Shown here: one piece after another, positions 46,213 through 57,271 of the stretch | Position numbering within the stretch: the stretch's first letter is position 1 | Layout of the letters: the number at the start of each line of letters is the position of its first letter | Assembly: GCA_025531455.1 (NCBI GenBank) | Contig: JAMYHL010000003.1 | Coordinates: forward strand, 806,001-870,000 | From: Apiotrichum sp. Y4204 | Taxonomy: Eukaryota; Basidiomycota; Tremellomycetes; Trichosporonales; Trichosporonaceae | Direction: 5' to 3' | DNA length: 64,000 bases | Notes under the pieces: generated by a model | Seen by the model: the letters and a program-made list of their open reading frames with translations, nothing else | What the model was told of the DNA's origin: nothing | Databases searched by the model: none | Position numbers and translations under genes: made by a program

Positions 46213-47487
46213 ACTAGATTGGGACACGGGATACATTGGGATATGGGCATAGGCTAAGAGTTACATGGAGAACAGTAGCATGGGTTTGTGGTACTTGGAG
46301 AAGAGTAGTGATACATGTTAGCGATGCATTTTAGTTGTCTTTTGTCTGAATCTTGTCAGTCGCTGGTGTCCGTTGTCTGTGCCTTCAGCCACGCCTGGCG
46401 CCACGGCATGCAAGTGACTTCCCTCCCCGTCTGTCAATTCACTGCCGCCGGGCCGTGCCACCCTGCCGGCATCCTCCAGTCTGTCCTCACAACCAAACTG
46501 CCGCAACACACACCACCGGACATGCACGAATACACGCTGCTCGCAGCTATCTCTGCAGTGATGATGAAGAAGCATGATGAATGGCAGTGGGATCATATAG
46601 GGATTGCAAAGCTAGCCAAGCTCGAGGAGCCAAGAAGACTGCTATTATTAAGGATAACTTCTTTGTGTGCTAAAAAGTTAGAATTCTGTTCAGCCTGTCC
46701 CTTGTCTCCCGTGTTCCTTTGTCTCAACTACAACTTCCCTTCTTTTTTTCTCCTCCTTTTTTTACAGTTCATTCAGTTTACGACCACCCCCACAACGACA
46801 AACGCCACGACACGACCACACCGACACATCGACCTTGTTCCTCTCAACGCATCGGAGACGGCATGCCTCCAAGCTGTGAGTACCAGCGGCGGCGGCGGTC
46901 GATTCCCTCAACACAAGGCCCCTGAAGGCGTGAAAGGCGATTCAGGAGCGGCCCGCAGCCAGGAGACCAGTAGACCACGAGACTGTCGTGAATGGTCCTG
47001 GCGGGCGTCCAGCACGACGAACAGCGCCGAGCGTCGACGCCGCGACGCCGAAGAGATGAATGTATCGTGCTCACACAGGACACTCTCTGCCTGCCGTCTG
47101 TCGAATTTCTCCATCCTTTCTCCCGTCCACGCCCACGTCGCACCCCATACTTCTGTCGCGTCGTCGCTTTACGACATTCGATCTCGATCTTGATCTCGAT
47201 CCCCCTCATCCCCTGTTCTCTCCATTCGCACGCGTGCTCGCCTCGCTCCGCGCTCCGCGCTCCGCACGCTCTCGATTACATCTGTGCGCTTCTCTCACTC
47301 CTTTTGTCACCGCACTCCGGCTCCCGACGCGACTGACACTCTCGGCTCGTCATTCCGCCCCTGATCCATCTCCATCTCCATCCCGACGGGCACTCCGCTC
47401 CGCCCCGTTCGTCACCCAGCACCAACGCCCAAGGGCTTTCCCGACCGCCGCCGGCTGTCTGCGCCCGGAGCCGCAAACGTGCCCACG
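46213..47487. other. Intergenic and long leader of the GT69 gene
   Basis: 1.27 kb. The open frame through 46315-47193 has no codon bias and I reject it. From about 46720 the sequence is CT/CA-rich. An upstream ATG at 46863 followed by a good donor (GTGAGT, 46876) may mark a spliced 5' UTR of the next gene; no unique acceptor is obvious. Confidence 0.5.
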
Positions 47488-49546
47488 ATGCCAAATGTCA
47501 ACCTTCGTGGCTTCAAGCTCAACGCCGCACACAAGCGGTTGCTGTTGCGTGGCGGCATCCTGATCGCCATCGTGATGCTCTTCCGTTACGCGTTTGGGCC
47601 CCGGCAGCGTACCGAGGAGATTCAGCGCCATGGTGTGTTTGAGCGCGTGCTGTTGCCGGAGAAGAATCTCGACGTGCACAAGTACCCGTTCCTTCAGAGC
47701 CGGATAGGGCGCGACGACCGTCCCGATCTCTTTGACGAGGAGGTGGCCGACGGCATATGGGACTTTTGGACGCGTTTCCAGAAGCCGTTCATCACTGGAT
47801 CGGACACGGCGCACGACACGCAGGTTATGCGGACGGTCGTGGACGATCTCCTCCAGTTCAACGGATGGGTTACTGCCGCATGCCAGAAGCTCGTGCGCCC
47901 CTTTGGGCAGAACTCTGGACACGACAACTATGAGGACCTCGCGAGTGCGGACCATCTCTACTTTATTGCTATTGTGGTGCACTCGGCGGACCACTTCCTT
48001 GTCGACCAGCTCGCCATTATAGTCCAGCTGGCCAGGCGTCTCGGCACTCGCAGCATTTTCGTGTCGATGCTCGACCAGGCGTCGACGGACTCGACCCCTA
48101 CGCTCTCCGACCTCTGCGAGGCAGTACTCACCGTCCTTGGCATTGCCTTCCGCATCCGCCGTATCCCCCCGCTTACTGTCGACTACTACCCGCTCGAGGA
48201 GGCCGAGGTCCGCAATGCCGTGCTGGAGCCGCTCCACGAGCTCAACCAGAAGCGCTCCATCAAGTTTCACCGCGTCATCTGGCTCAAGGGCTTCACCTGC
48301 CCGATGGATGTTCTCGAGTCGCTCCGCGTCTCCGAGATCAACAAGGCCGCCATGGTCTGCGGCATGGACTGGGCCGAGCACAACGGCTTCTTCATCTTCT
48401 CGGACCGCTGGCGCACGCGTGACATTGCAGGCGACCTCTTCCGCCAGGCGCGTTCGTCGTCCAAGCCCGAGGCCGGCCCGCCACGCGACCCGGTCGGCAC
48501 GGAGCGCTACGCCGAACACCTCCCGTTCCAGGTCTTCTGCTGCGAGTCGGGCACGCACGTCGTCGACCCCGAGCAGTCGTACTACCGCGGCATCTCGTAC
48601 CGCGCCTCGCAGAACGCGCAGAACGAATCTTCCGCTGACAAGATCGCCGCCGACCCGGAGACACCGTGCATGGACTCTGCGCAGATGTGGTTCTGCCGCG
48701 ACCTGTGGATTGACGCCGCCAAGAGCGGCCTCAAGGGCAGCAACCGCGGCCACCGCCGCGGTAACCACAAGCGCTCTTTCCCCGGCAATGTGATTGACAA
48801 CTTTAAGCCCCTCCTGAAGCGCCAGGTCGAGATCAAGGAGAAGGAGGCGGTTGCCGACAAGGCTGCGGCCAAGGACGCGGTGCAGGACGCCGCCAAGGAC
48901 CCTCTCGAGGACGCTGCCAAGGACCCTCTCGAGGACGCCGCCAAGGATGCCCCCAAGGACGGGGCTGCTCCCAACGCGCCTAAGAAGGCCGCTGACCGGA
49001 AGGCGGACAAGAAGGCAGACAAGAAGGCTGATAAGAAGGTGGTCCAGGACGAGGACGACCCCGCCGCGCAGCGTGCCGTCCCGATCCGTGATGCCGAAAA
49101 GGACGCCGGCAAGGACGGCAAGGAGCAGGACGACGAATCGGGCACGGACATTGACGCCATGGAGGAGGACGCATCCAACCCGGCCCCCGAGGCCCCGGCC
49201 AAGGAGGACCTTCCGAACTTTATGATCCCCAACTCGGAGTTTACCCCAGCGCGTATTCTCGTCAACCCGCGCTGCCTGACGACGTACGGCGGTGTGTCGC
49301 ACACCAAGCTCGCGCTCGACCTCTTCTCGGGGCACGGCGCCCACATTGCGCGCGCGGAGGGCAACTATGCGCTCGAAGAGTGGTTCGGCGCGCCCGACAG
49401 CTTTGTGTGCCAGGAGATGCGCACCGTCGGCGGACGCAATGCGCGAAAGTCGCAGCGCCGCGTCAACTTTTTGCTCCAGCAGGAGGTGAGCCGAGTGTTT
49501 GATTCAGAACTGACGCCAGCTCAACATGCCGCTCAACGGATACTAG
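47488..49546 (+). CDS. GT69 alpha-1,3-mannosyltransferase, CAP59/CMT1 family
   Basis: Two exons, 47488..49485 and 49520..49546; 674 residues. The second exon adds only eight residues (LNMPLNGY) after a 34-nt intron. A short membrane anchor (about 18-32, LLLRGGILIAIVMLF) after a basic N-terminus gives type II Golgi topology. Catalytic-domain landmarks are LYFIAIVVHSADHFL, RSIFVSMLDQASTDSTPTL, FHRVIWLKGFTCPMDVLESL, KAAMVCGMDWAEHNGFFIFS and DRWRTRDIAGDLFR, and near the C-terminus NPRCLTTYGGVSHTKLALD. In Cryptococcus this family builds capsule mannan backbones (CAP59, CMT1). Residues about 450-575 are an Ala/Lys/Asp/Glu-rich insertion with DAAKDPLE repeats that splits the domain. Start chosen at the first ATG in frame. 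Confidence 0.92.
48881..48953 (+). repeat. Tandem 27-bp repeat encoding DAAKDPLE units
   Basis: About two and a half near-identical copies of GACGCCGCCAAGGACCCTCT-type units within the insertion of the GT69 gene. Confidence 0.75.
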
Positions 49547-49836
49547 ATGGGAGAAACACGGCCGATAGACATCAGGATGCATAGATATGATAAACGGGAG
49601 TGAGGCCGGGAGAGTGCGTGCAAGCCAACTTGGGTAGCAGTTGTGGCAGCAGGCGGGAGAGGCTGGAGGACGATGGAAGTTCTTCAGAGACCAGAGGGAT
49701 CAGGTTCGATGATAAGTTCAGATGGGACTCGACGTCAAGCGCAGTGTAGAGAAGCGCAGTGTAGAGACCACTTCTTCTCACTCTGCCACGGCCACAGCCC
49801 CAGATGACCCTTGCTCGGAACGGTAATCTCATGCAT

Positions 49837-50622
49837 TTACTCCGCGCGGACAGTCTCCACCTCGACCTCGACCGCCTCCTCGCCAAGCCCACGAACCCTG
49901 ACGACGGCCTCCCAGCTCCCGAGCTCCTTGACTCGCGCCGACGCCGGCTGCGTCGCCCAGGACACCTCGACATCCGACGCCGCCAGCCCATGCTCGGCAG
50001 CAAGGAGCGCCGCGACGTCCTGCAGCGTGACACTGCCGTGCAGCGCGGGCGTGTCGGCGCTGACGGTCTTGCGCTCAAACGTCAGCGTCGGGGGCAGCGC
50101 GCGGAGGGCGGAAAGCACGTTTGCGGGGGTACGGCTCATCGGCGCCGTCTCGATCGGGATGGCGGCTTCCGGCTCGGTCTGGAGTGAGCACAGGCACAAG
50201 GACGAGGCCAGATGAAGGCAGAAAAAACGACATCTAGCTCCAGAAAACACCCACCCTCGGCGCAGTATACGGCTGTGGGCGCTCACGACCGCCCTTCCAC
50301 GGCACCCAGCGCGCGTTGCCCGTCGGCACGAGCTGCTGCCGCGCGCGGCCGGGGAGCACGGCGACGAGGTCGGCTGAAGTTAGTACTGCACAAAAAAGTT
50401 ACGCACCCTTCTGTCCGAGGCCCGGAACGTCGCGGAGGAGCTCGACGACGACGCGGCGCGTAGCCTGTGCGGAGGAGGACGTCTGAGGTTAGTAAAGGAG
50501 GAAGGAGGATATGGCGGTAGGAATCGAGACGGTTGCAAGCCGCTGGTTTCCGGGGGACTCACGGAAAACGCGCGCACGGAGACGGCGCGAGACGCGGCGC
50601 GGGACGACGACGCGGCAAACAT
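49837..50622 (-). CDS. Mitochondrial large-subunit ribosomal protein bL9m
   Basis: Four exons, reading 50622..50563, 50482..50407, 50373..50255, 50178..49837; 198 residues. The first exon (MFAASSSRAASRAVSVRAFS) is a classic mitochondrial presequence. The L9 N-domain reads VVVELLRDVPGLGQKG then ADLVAVLPGRARQQLVPTGNA, which is the conserved bL9 loop and exit helix. The C-terminal part, after a linker, has ALHGSVTLQDVAALLAAEHG, matching the L9 C-domain segment for rRNA contact (HGSVT). The 33-nt second intron carries a TACTAAC branch site only a few bases from its acceptor and is among the shortest here. It is divergent from the LRR gene at 50884 with 261 bp between starts. Confidence 0.9.
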
Positions 50623-50883
50623 GGTGAGAACGGGATACGCGGCGTAGGTGGTGAGAGATCTAGCGAACAAAGGTTTCGGAGTCGGCGTCGGAGAAGCAAG
50701 AACGAGATTGAGAGGAGAGGAAGGGGGGTCGGGAAAACGACTTTTCGTGCATGGAAACCCATGAGTTACGTAAGCCTCGGTGGAGGTTCCAAAAGTTGGT
50801 GCACTGAGAAATGTTGATCGAGGACAGATCCAGATTTCCCAGAAATCCTGCACTTCTACACTCTCAATTATCCACAAATCATC

Positions 50884-52814
50884 ATGGACAAGGGCGCCGC
50901 ACGCAGTCGGAAACGCGAGGCTCTGGCGGCCAAGGCGGCCGAGCGCGCCGAGTCGCGCCTCGCGCTACTCCTCGACGACAAGAACAACCGCGGGGCCAAG
51001 GGGAAGGGGAAGGAGGACCGTAAGGAGGGGAAGGAGCGGAAAGAGCGCGCGCCGCGCCCCGAGAAGAAGCGGTTCGATCCCAGCGACAAGAGCCAGTACC
51101 GCCCCAAGGCTATTCGGTCTGCACAGGCGCTCATCTTCTCGTCCGAGGCGTTTGCGATCCCGCCTCCTTCTGAGCGCCTTGCGGGCGTCACGCGGGTCGA
51201 CCTCGAGGGCAGCGCGTGCGACGACGTCTCTTGGCTTGCGGGCACGGGGGTCACTTGGCTCAGTCTGAAGGGATGCCCGGTTACCAAGGGGTGGGATGCG
51301 GTTGGGGGGCTGAGCGGTCTTTCTGGTATGTGGTAGAGGAAGCGGAAGCTAGGCTGACGACAGTGCTCAATATCTCTGGATGCGGGCTCACGGCGCTGCC
51401 GAAGGAACTCGCGGGGCTGAGTGCCCTCAAGGCGCTGGTGGCGATGAACAACGACTGGGAGGCACTCGACGACGCCGTCGTCGGCGGCTGGACCCAGCTC
51501 AACTCGATGAGTGCGTTTTTGCCAAGATTGCAGCTGACATCAGTCGTCTCGCACTCGCCCAACCTCACCTCGCTCCCCTGCGCGCTCGCCGAGCTCCCGC
51601 ACCTGTCCAAGCTCACCATCTCGCACTGTGCCCGCCTCTCCGCCGCGAGCCTTCCCGACCTCTCGCCACTTCCCCTCCTCCGCGACGTGCGCGCCAACAA
51701 TCTCCCCCGCCTGAGCGCCCTCCCGCCCCACATCGCCACATGGGGTACCGGCAACCTCGCGCTCGTTGGCAAGGTGCGGGACGAGGAGAAGGACGAAGAG
51801 GACGGAAAATCTAAGGCGAAGGGCAAGGGAAAGGACAAGAGCAAGGACAAGGACAGCGAGCGCAGCACGCGCGGCGATGGCCTCGAGGTGCTCGATCTGG
51901 GAAACTGCTCCCTCCCGTTATCCGCCATCTCCACTCTCTTCGCACTCTCCCTCCCTCCCGGCGGACAACCAAAACACGTGTGGAAGCTGCGCAGCATAAC
52001 CCTGCAGGCGAACCCGCTTACGCTCGAAGACGAAAAGTATGCCGAGCAGCTGCAGGCGTCGCCCGCGCTGCCGCGGCTGCAGATTATCGACTCGAAGCGC
52101 GTCGTGGAGCGCAAGAACGCGGGCGCAGTGCCCGAGAGCAAGGCGGAAAGGAAGGCGAGGGAGCGGCAGGAGAAGAAGATGCGCCCGACAGGTGCGAATA
52201 CCAGCGAGGTCGGCGCGATGCGCGCGTGGGGAGCGGACAAGGAGCGCAAGGACAAGGGAGGCAAGCGCGAGCTTGGGGAGAAGCGGAGTGAGCGCCCGGA
52301 GAAGAAGCGGAAACGCGACGAGGCGCCCAAGACCGAGAGGAAGGTGCGGGATAAGGAGAGCAGGGAGGAGACTCGCGCACCGCCGCCCAAGAAGCGCAAG
52401 GAGCGCTATTTCGAGGTCGCGGCGGCTGAGGCACAGGCCGAGGCGGAGAGGGCGGAGAAGGTGGAGAAGACGGAGACCAAGGCCAAGCCCGAGGCTGCTG
52501 CCGCGGCGACACCAGTGGCGACGGACGCACCAGCGGCCAAGAAGCGGAAGCGCAAGCACGGCAAGAGCCAGCCCAACGAGCCCGAGGCACCGACCCCAGC
52601 GCCCGCGGCTCCGGCGCACACTCCCGCGAAACAGACTTCCCGGCCGGCAAAGGACGGCAAGCGGCCCGACAAGAAGACGCCGTCAAAGTCGGAGACGGCG
52701 GTCGTCGGTGTCGTCGAGGTGGCCAAGCCCAAGGCAGGCGGCGTGGATCTCAAGAACATGTTCGCCAAGGAGGCAAAGGAGACCGATACCGGCCTCGGCG
52801 TGGGTGGGTGGTAG
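50884..52814 (+). CDS. Leucine-rich-repeat protein with long basic nuclear-type tail
   Basis: Three exons, 50884..51325, 51364..51510 and 51544..52814, with introns of 38 and 33 nt; 619 residues. The N-terminal 80 residues are Lys/Arg-rich (AARSRKREALAAKAAERAE). LRR units follow: VTRVDLEGSACDDVSWL, VTWLSLKGCPVTKGW, VLNISGCGLTALPKELAGL, LTSLPCALAELPHLSKL, LEVLDLGNCSLPLSAI and LRSITLQANPL; a Lys/Asp-rich loop splits them at about 290-325. The tail from about 400 is Lys/Glu/Ala-rich with several nuclear-localisation-type clusters (KKRKRDEAPK, PPKKRKERYF, KKRKRKHGK) and ends in a conserved-looking GVDLKNMFAKEAKE. Likely nuclear or nucleolar. No orthologue recognised. Confidence 0.83.
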
Positions 52815-52885
52815 ATGTAGAAGGATGGATCTCAATCTCGATTTTCTTGTAGGCTACAACATGCATATCATATCAAGCTCCTCTA

Positions 52886-54996
52886 TTAATCACTCTCGTC
52901 CTCGCTGCTGTCGTCGTCGTCGCCATCGCCGAGCACGCCGCTCGCGAGGCGCCGCATCCCCACGCCGCCCTCGATACCGAACGGGAGCGCAGCAGTCGAT
53001 CCCAATGGCGTACCGGTACCGCCCGACGTGGGGGTGAACCCTCCTTCTGCCTTGGCGAAGGCGTCCAACTCGGCCTCGGCAGCCGCAACGCCCACATCGC
53101 CCAGGTTCTCGGGATCCGTGATGGTCGCGCCGACGCCTGACTCCTTGCTCAGCTCGCTCTGGAGGAGGAGCGCCATCTCGTCCATCATCTCGTCGTTTTC
53201 AGACAGCATCTCCTCGTCCTCGTCGCCTGACCCGTCGTCATCCTCCTCGCCATCACCGTCTCCTTCCCCATCACCCTCCGCCGCGCCCATTTCCACATCG
53301 CCATCCGCATCCCCCTCGCCCTCGCCCTCGCCCTCGGCGTCATCGTCGTCGCCGTCGTCTCCGAACAGGTCTTCCTCGTCCGACTCGATCGGCGCCGGGC
53401 TGTCGGCCGCAGGCGTCTGCACGGGAACACCTGGCGTCGGCATCGGCGTCGCGCCCGGCGTATCCTCGCCTTCGGGGTACTCTCCGTCGTCGTCAAAGAG
53501 GTCTGCCGTGTCGTCTTCCGGCTCGGCTTCGGGCGCTGGCGGCGCAGGCTCGGCGGCCTTGCGCGCATCCGACGCCTTCTTCTCGATCGCATCCAGTAGT
53601 GTCTGGCGCGCAGCGACTTTGGTGTTGACGTCCTCCTGCAGACCGCGGATCGTTTCCTCGAATCGCTTCGTGATAATCGGGTTGCCGCCGGTGAATCCCG
53701 CGCGCTTCTTCTCGATGAGCATCTCGAGCTGCTTGATCTCGGACGTGTACTGCTTGATCTTGGACTTGTGCTCGGCCGTCTCCTCGTCGTCGTCCTCGTC
53801 GTCGTCGCTCATGTCCTCGTCGTCGTCCTCGGACCCACTCGAGTCCGTCCGGTCCATCCGCTCCATGAGGGCAGCCTGTAGGTCCTCGTCCAGCACGTCC
53901 TCGCCACCCTCCTCGCCGCCCTCGCCGTACTCTTCTCCCTCGCCGTACTCCTCCCCCTCGCCGCCCTCCTCGCCGCCCTCCTCGTCGTACCAGTCCGTGC
54001 CGACCGTCCCTGGGTCCTCGTACGGCTCGCCATACTCCGACCCGCCCTCCTGTCCCCAACCCTGGTACGGGTCTTCGGCCGACCAGTTGATGTAGTACGA
54101 GTCTGCAATGTCTGGGTCCGGATGCTGGTCGATAAGGTCTGCCATCAGTCCTGCACAGTCACATTCCACTTACCGAAAGACGTCGAATCTGCATCCTGGT
54201 CCTTCTTCAACAGCTCCTCCACCTGCTCCTCGACGACCTCGATCGTGCGGCGCGACAAACGCTTCCTGAATCGCCGCTTGCGCACATGCCGCATCGGCGG
54301 CGTGATTCCGTGTGGCCAGACGTAGTCGTCGACATTGAGCGCCGTGGCCGTCAAGCTCGCCTCGTTGGTCACGGGATCCCCGACAATGAGCATTTGCGAA
54401 ATGTCCGCGACCTTGAACAAGTGTCGGCTGTCTGCCGTTTTCTGCGCCTCGATAATATTCGGCAGATCGACAAGTTTGGCCGAATACGTCGTGTTTCCGA
54501 CCTTGAACACGCCGCGCCGCGGGTCGAGCATCTTGAACTCGAGCGCATCCAGTCCGCGCCCCTTGCCTTTGAGGAGATCACGGAGCCCGGGCTCGCCCCC
54601 GCGCCCCTCAACAACGTGCGGGGGAACACGGAGAATAAACTGTTCCTCAAAACACAGCGGTTCATCGGGATTCTCGTCCAGTTCGCGATCGTATTCGCCC
54701 AGAAAGGACGTCTGCCGCGCGCCGCTCGCCTCGCCAGCCTTAAAGCTGAGTTTGAGTTTTGTCGGCGCGCTCGATGCCGCCGCACGCTGGGAAAGCCGCG
54801 AACTCGACCGCGCACTCCCACCGCGACCGCGGCCTCGGCCCCGCCCCCGCCCTCTGCCTCTCCCCCGTCCCCGCCCCCGACCCCGCCCGCGAGTCGGAGC
54901 ATCCTCATACGCCGAGTCGCCTTGCGGGAACGCCTCGCCCTTCGGCGAGTTGAGCGAGAACGTCGCGTCGCCACCGGCGTCGCCGCCGTATTCCAT
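52886..54996 (-). CDS. TAF7: TFIID subunit 7
   Basis: Two exons, 54996..54174 and 54138..52886, joined by a 35-nt intron; 691 residues. Taf7 binds Taf1 in TFIID and controls its activity at RNA polymerase II promoters. After a Gly/Arg repeat (about 36-60), the TAFII55 domain reads CFEEQFILRVPPHV, LEFKMLDPRRGVFKVGNTTY, AKLVDLPNIIEAQKT, LFKVADISQMLIVGDP and WPHGITPPMRHVRKRRFRKR, a near-perfect match to the family. The C-terminal 400 residues are highly acidic with a coiled coil (SEIKQLEMLIEKKRAGFTGG ... RFEETIRGLQEDV), also typical of Taf7. The intron is required: each exon frame hits a stop just beyond it, and splicing gives STSFDLIDQHPDPD. Confidence 0.95.
54820..54892. repeat. GC-rich repeat encoding (Arg-Gly)n in TAF7
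   Basis: Twelve or more consecutive Arg-Gly dipeptides are encoded by degenerate CGN-GGN hexamers on the minus strand. Confidence 0.85.
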
Positions 54997-55398
54997 CGTG
55001 CGCCGTCAGGTGGGGATAAAGCGTGCGACTCAGGAGTGGGAAGTGTGTATAGATCCTGCCGTGTCCGAGTCGGTGCGCGTCGTGATGTCAATCCAGGTGT
55101 TTTGATGATTGAGATGTCGTTGATGTTAACATAGAACGAGCTCATCGACCCGACAGAATCGCGTCTGAGCTCATTCATCATTGTCGGCTTTTATATTGTC
55201 AACACATGCATACAGCACACACACTCAACAATTTGATCCCGCTCGGCAACCACAGACTTGGATCCCCCAGGACACAAAGTGTCTCTCTCGAGTTCATCAA
55301 TCGCAGCCCCTCAAGAATACTTCTTTGTCCACCTCGCCCTCCTCTCCATGCAAGCAGAAATGTACATGATCCCAGTGCCCACGCTCCTCTAGATTTCT
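54997..55398. other. Intergenic upstream of TAF7
   Basis: 402 bp containing the TAF7 promoter and the methyltransferase 3' end. A TATATT-like element on the minus strand is near 55193. No gene seen. Confidence 0.5.
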
Positions 55399-56678
55399 CT
55401 ACTTTGTCCGCGTGAGACGCAGCAGCGTGATGCCTTCACGCGCATACTCCTCCCTTGCGCCTGGCGCGTCATCCTCCACCACCTGCGAGTCGAAATGTTT
55501 CCGCAACATGGCGAAGAAGCGCTTGTTGGCCTGGAGTAAGCTAGGAAGAAGAGAGCGACATGTACGAAGAGCGCTCTAGACTCTCCTCTCGGGACCTCTC
55601 GAGACTCACCTTTCTCCGCTTCTTCCACGCAAAGAGGATCTCGACGGGGCGACCCAGCGGCGCAAGTTCGCACAGTGTCTTGAGCAGGAGGGGATAGGTT
55701 GGCTGCGGTTAGGGACTGTGGGGAGGATATGATTAGATCGGTGGGCCAGGCTGTCTCGGCAGGACCGGCAGTACCTGGCGGGGTGCACAGATTCTTTCGG
55801 AGATGGCAGATTGGAGATCCAGAAGAACGGGTCAAGTTGCAAGTGCGACAAGGCACAAACAGGCACACGGTATGCAACACCGACATGCAACTCGATGGTA
55901 CTCACCTCATGATAGACGCAGTCCGCAACGAGGAGCACATCCACCTCCGGTATGCTCTCGGGCAGCGGTTCGCCCCAGCTGAGCTCGGCGACACGGAGCT
56001 TGCCCTTGGGGAGGTTGAGCTCGGCATTGGCGCGCATCAGATCCAGGAGGATGCTGGCGTCAGCATTACACTTCCCTGCCTCTAGCTATCCGGCACTGTC
56101 ATCACTCACCCAAGATCCGTCGCCCACACCTCCGCGCTCGGCGCGAGCATCGCCGCCGCAATACCCACCAACCCAGTACCGCTTCCGATCTCCAGCACGG
56201 TCCGTCCGCCGAGGTACGCTGCTTCCTGCGCGCGGTGCGCGAGGTATCGCGCCATGACCTGCTGTCAGCGCGCGTTCCTATCCATGTCCCTTAGCATCAC
56301 CAAGACATCGGCGCTTGGAATCTGGGGATCATGGGTCATAGGATCAAATTATCCAGCAACGGCCCCGCGGGGTCGGCGGAACCCGAGCCGGGAACTCACC
56401 TCTCCACACCGCCACGCGACACCACCGCACCCCGGCCCGGCGTCCGTGTGCAGGCGGACAGACACAGGTCCGAGGGGTATGCTAATCTCGGAGGGGGTCG
56501 CGGGGGGTGTAATGGGCGCGAGGTCCGTGAAGGGGAGGAGCGCGTCCGAGTCGGGCGAGGGCGAGCGGCTCGGCGGGGGCGAGGGGAGGCGCAGCGGTGG
56601 AGCGGCTTTCATGTTGGTGATAACGTTGGGCACGGGACTCGCGAGGTCTTTCCCCAGCGATGAATGTACGTCGAGCAT
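55399..56678 (-). CDS. Family-16 (METTL21-like) protein lysine methyltransferase
   Basis: Five exons, reading 56678..56400, 56258..56110, 56053..55906, 55702..55610, 55530..55399; 266 residues. Members methylate lysines of elongation factors, chaperones or ribosomal proteins with S-adenosylmethionine. The sequence WRCGE-VMARYL (splice-joined) precedes motif I, VLEIGSGTGLVGIAAAML (114-131), then ATDLG, LSWGEPLPESI and the signature ADCVYHEPTYPLLLKTL (about 186-202; DxxY-type in this family). The C-terminal strand hairpin EILFAWKKRRKANKRFF follows. Residues 24-75 are Pro/Ser-rich, longer than in short homologues. Introns are 141, 56, 203 and 79 nt. The exact target protein cannot be read from sequence. 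Confidence 0.88.
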
Positions 56679-57271
56679 GGTGTATGGGCAAGTGAGGTTG
56701 AGTGTTGTTGCTCGCTGTTCTCGATGTCCGAGGGCCGGGATGTCGGCGGCAGAGGCATACGCGGCTGTCCCCTTCAGCGAAATTGTCGATCACCCGAAAT
56801 TCGCTGATCGCCATGTGGCCCGGAGCCCCGCGATTCCAGGATCCAAGTTCCTGGAATGATCTTCTGAAACTTTGGGCAAACAACCGACGCAGCAAAGTTG
56901 CTCCAACTCGCACTCGTAGGTTTCTCCATTGCCTCTCGACTTGTCCGCCCTTCGAAAACAAACTCCAGAGCACTGACACAGCTCATGAGTGCCACTGAAA
57001 TACTGACGCGAGACATTCATTTAAACCGGCAAAGAGCGTGATACATTGACTGCAGCATTTAATAGCATCTAATACAGAGAACGTGAAGCGACTTGAGCGC
57101 GGCGCACGTCCATCGGTTGTAGCTGATGGCCTTGGTGTCGAGACGTTGAAATGAGGTTTCGGGTAGGAGAAGAATGAGGCTTCGGGTAGGAAAAGAACAA
57201 CGTAATAACGAAAAATGGGTCTTGAAACTGAGTCGAAGCTCAGCGGATGGGCGGTCTGGACGGCGCGTCGC
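56679..57271. other. Intergenic, start of the gene-poor stretch
   Basis: Promoter of the methyltransferase gene at the left, nothing recognisable further right; a near-duplicate GAGGTTTCGGGTAGGA-type phrase occurs near 57152 and 57178. Confidence 0.5.

Noticed and set aside
46315..47193. 292-codon open frame upstream of the GT69 gene
   Set aside because: No domain, irregular composition, crosses CT-rich leader sequence; more likely untranslated leader.
47350..49344. Long open frame (664 codons) antisense to the GT69 gene
   Set aside because: Shadow of the plus-strand coding region, no domain, no splice logic.
53028..54095. 355-codon Ser/Pro-rich plus-strand frame over TAF7
   Set aside because: Mirror image of the acidic Asp/Glu codons of TAF7 on the other strand.
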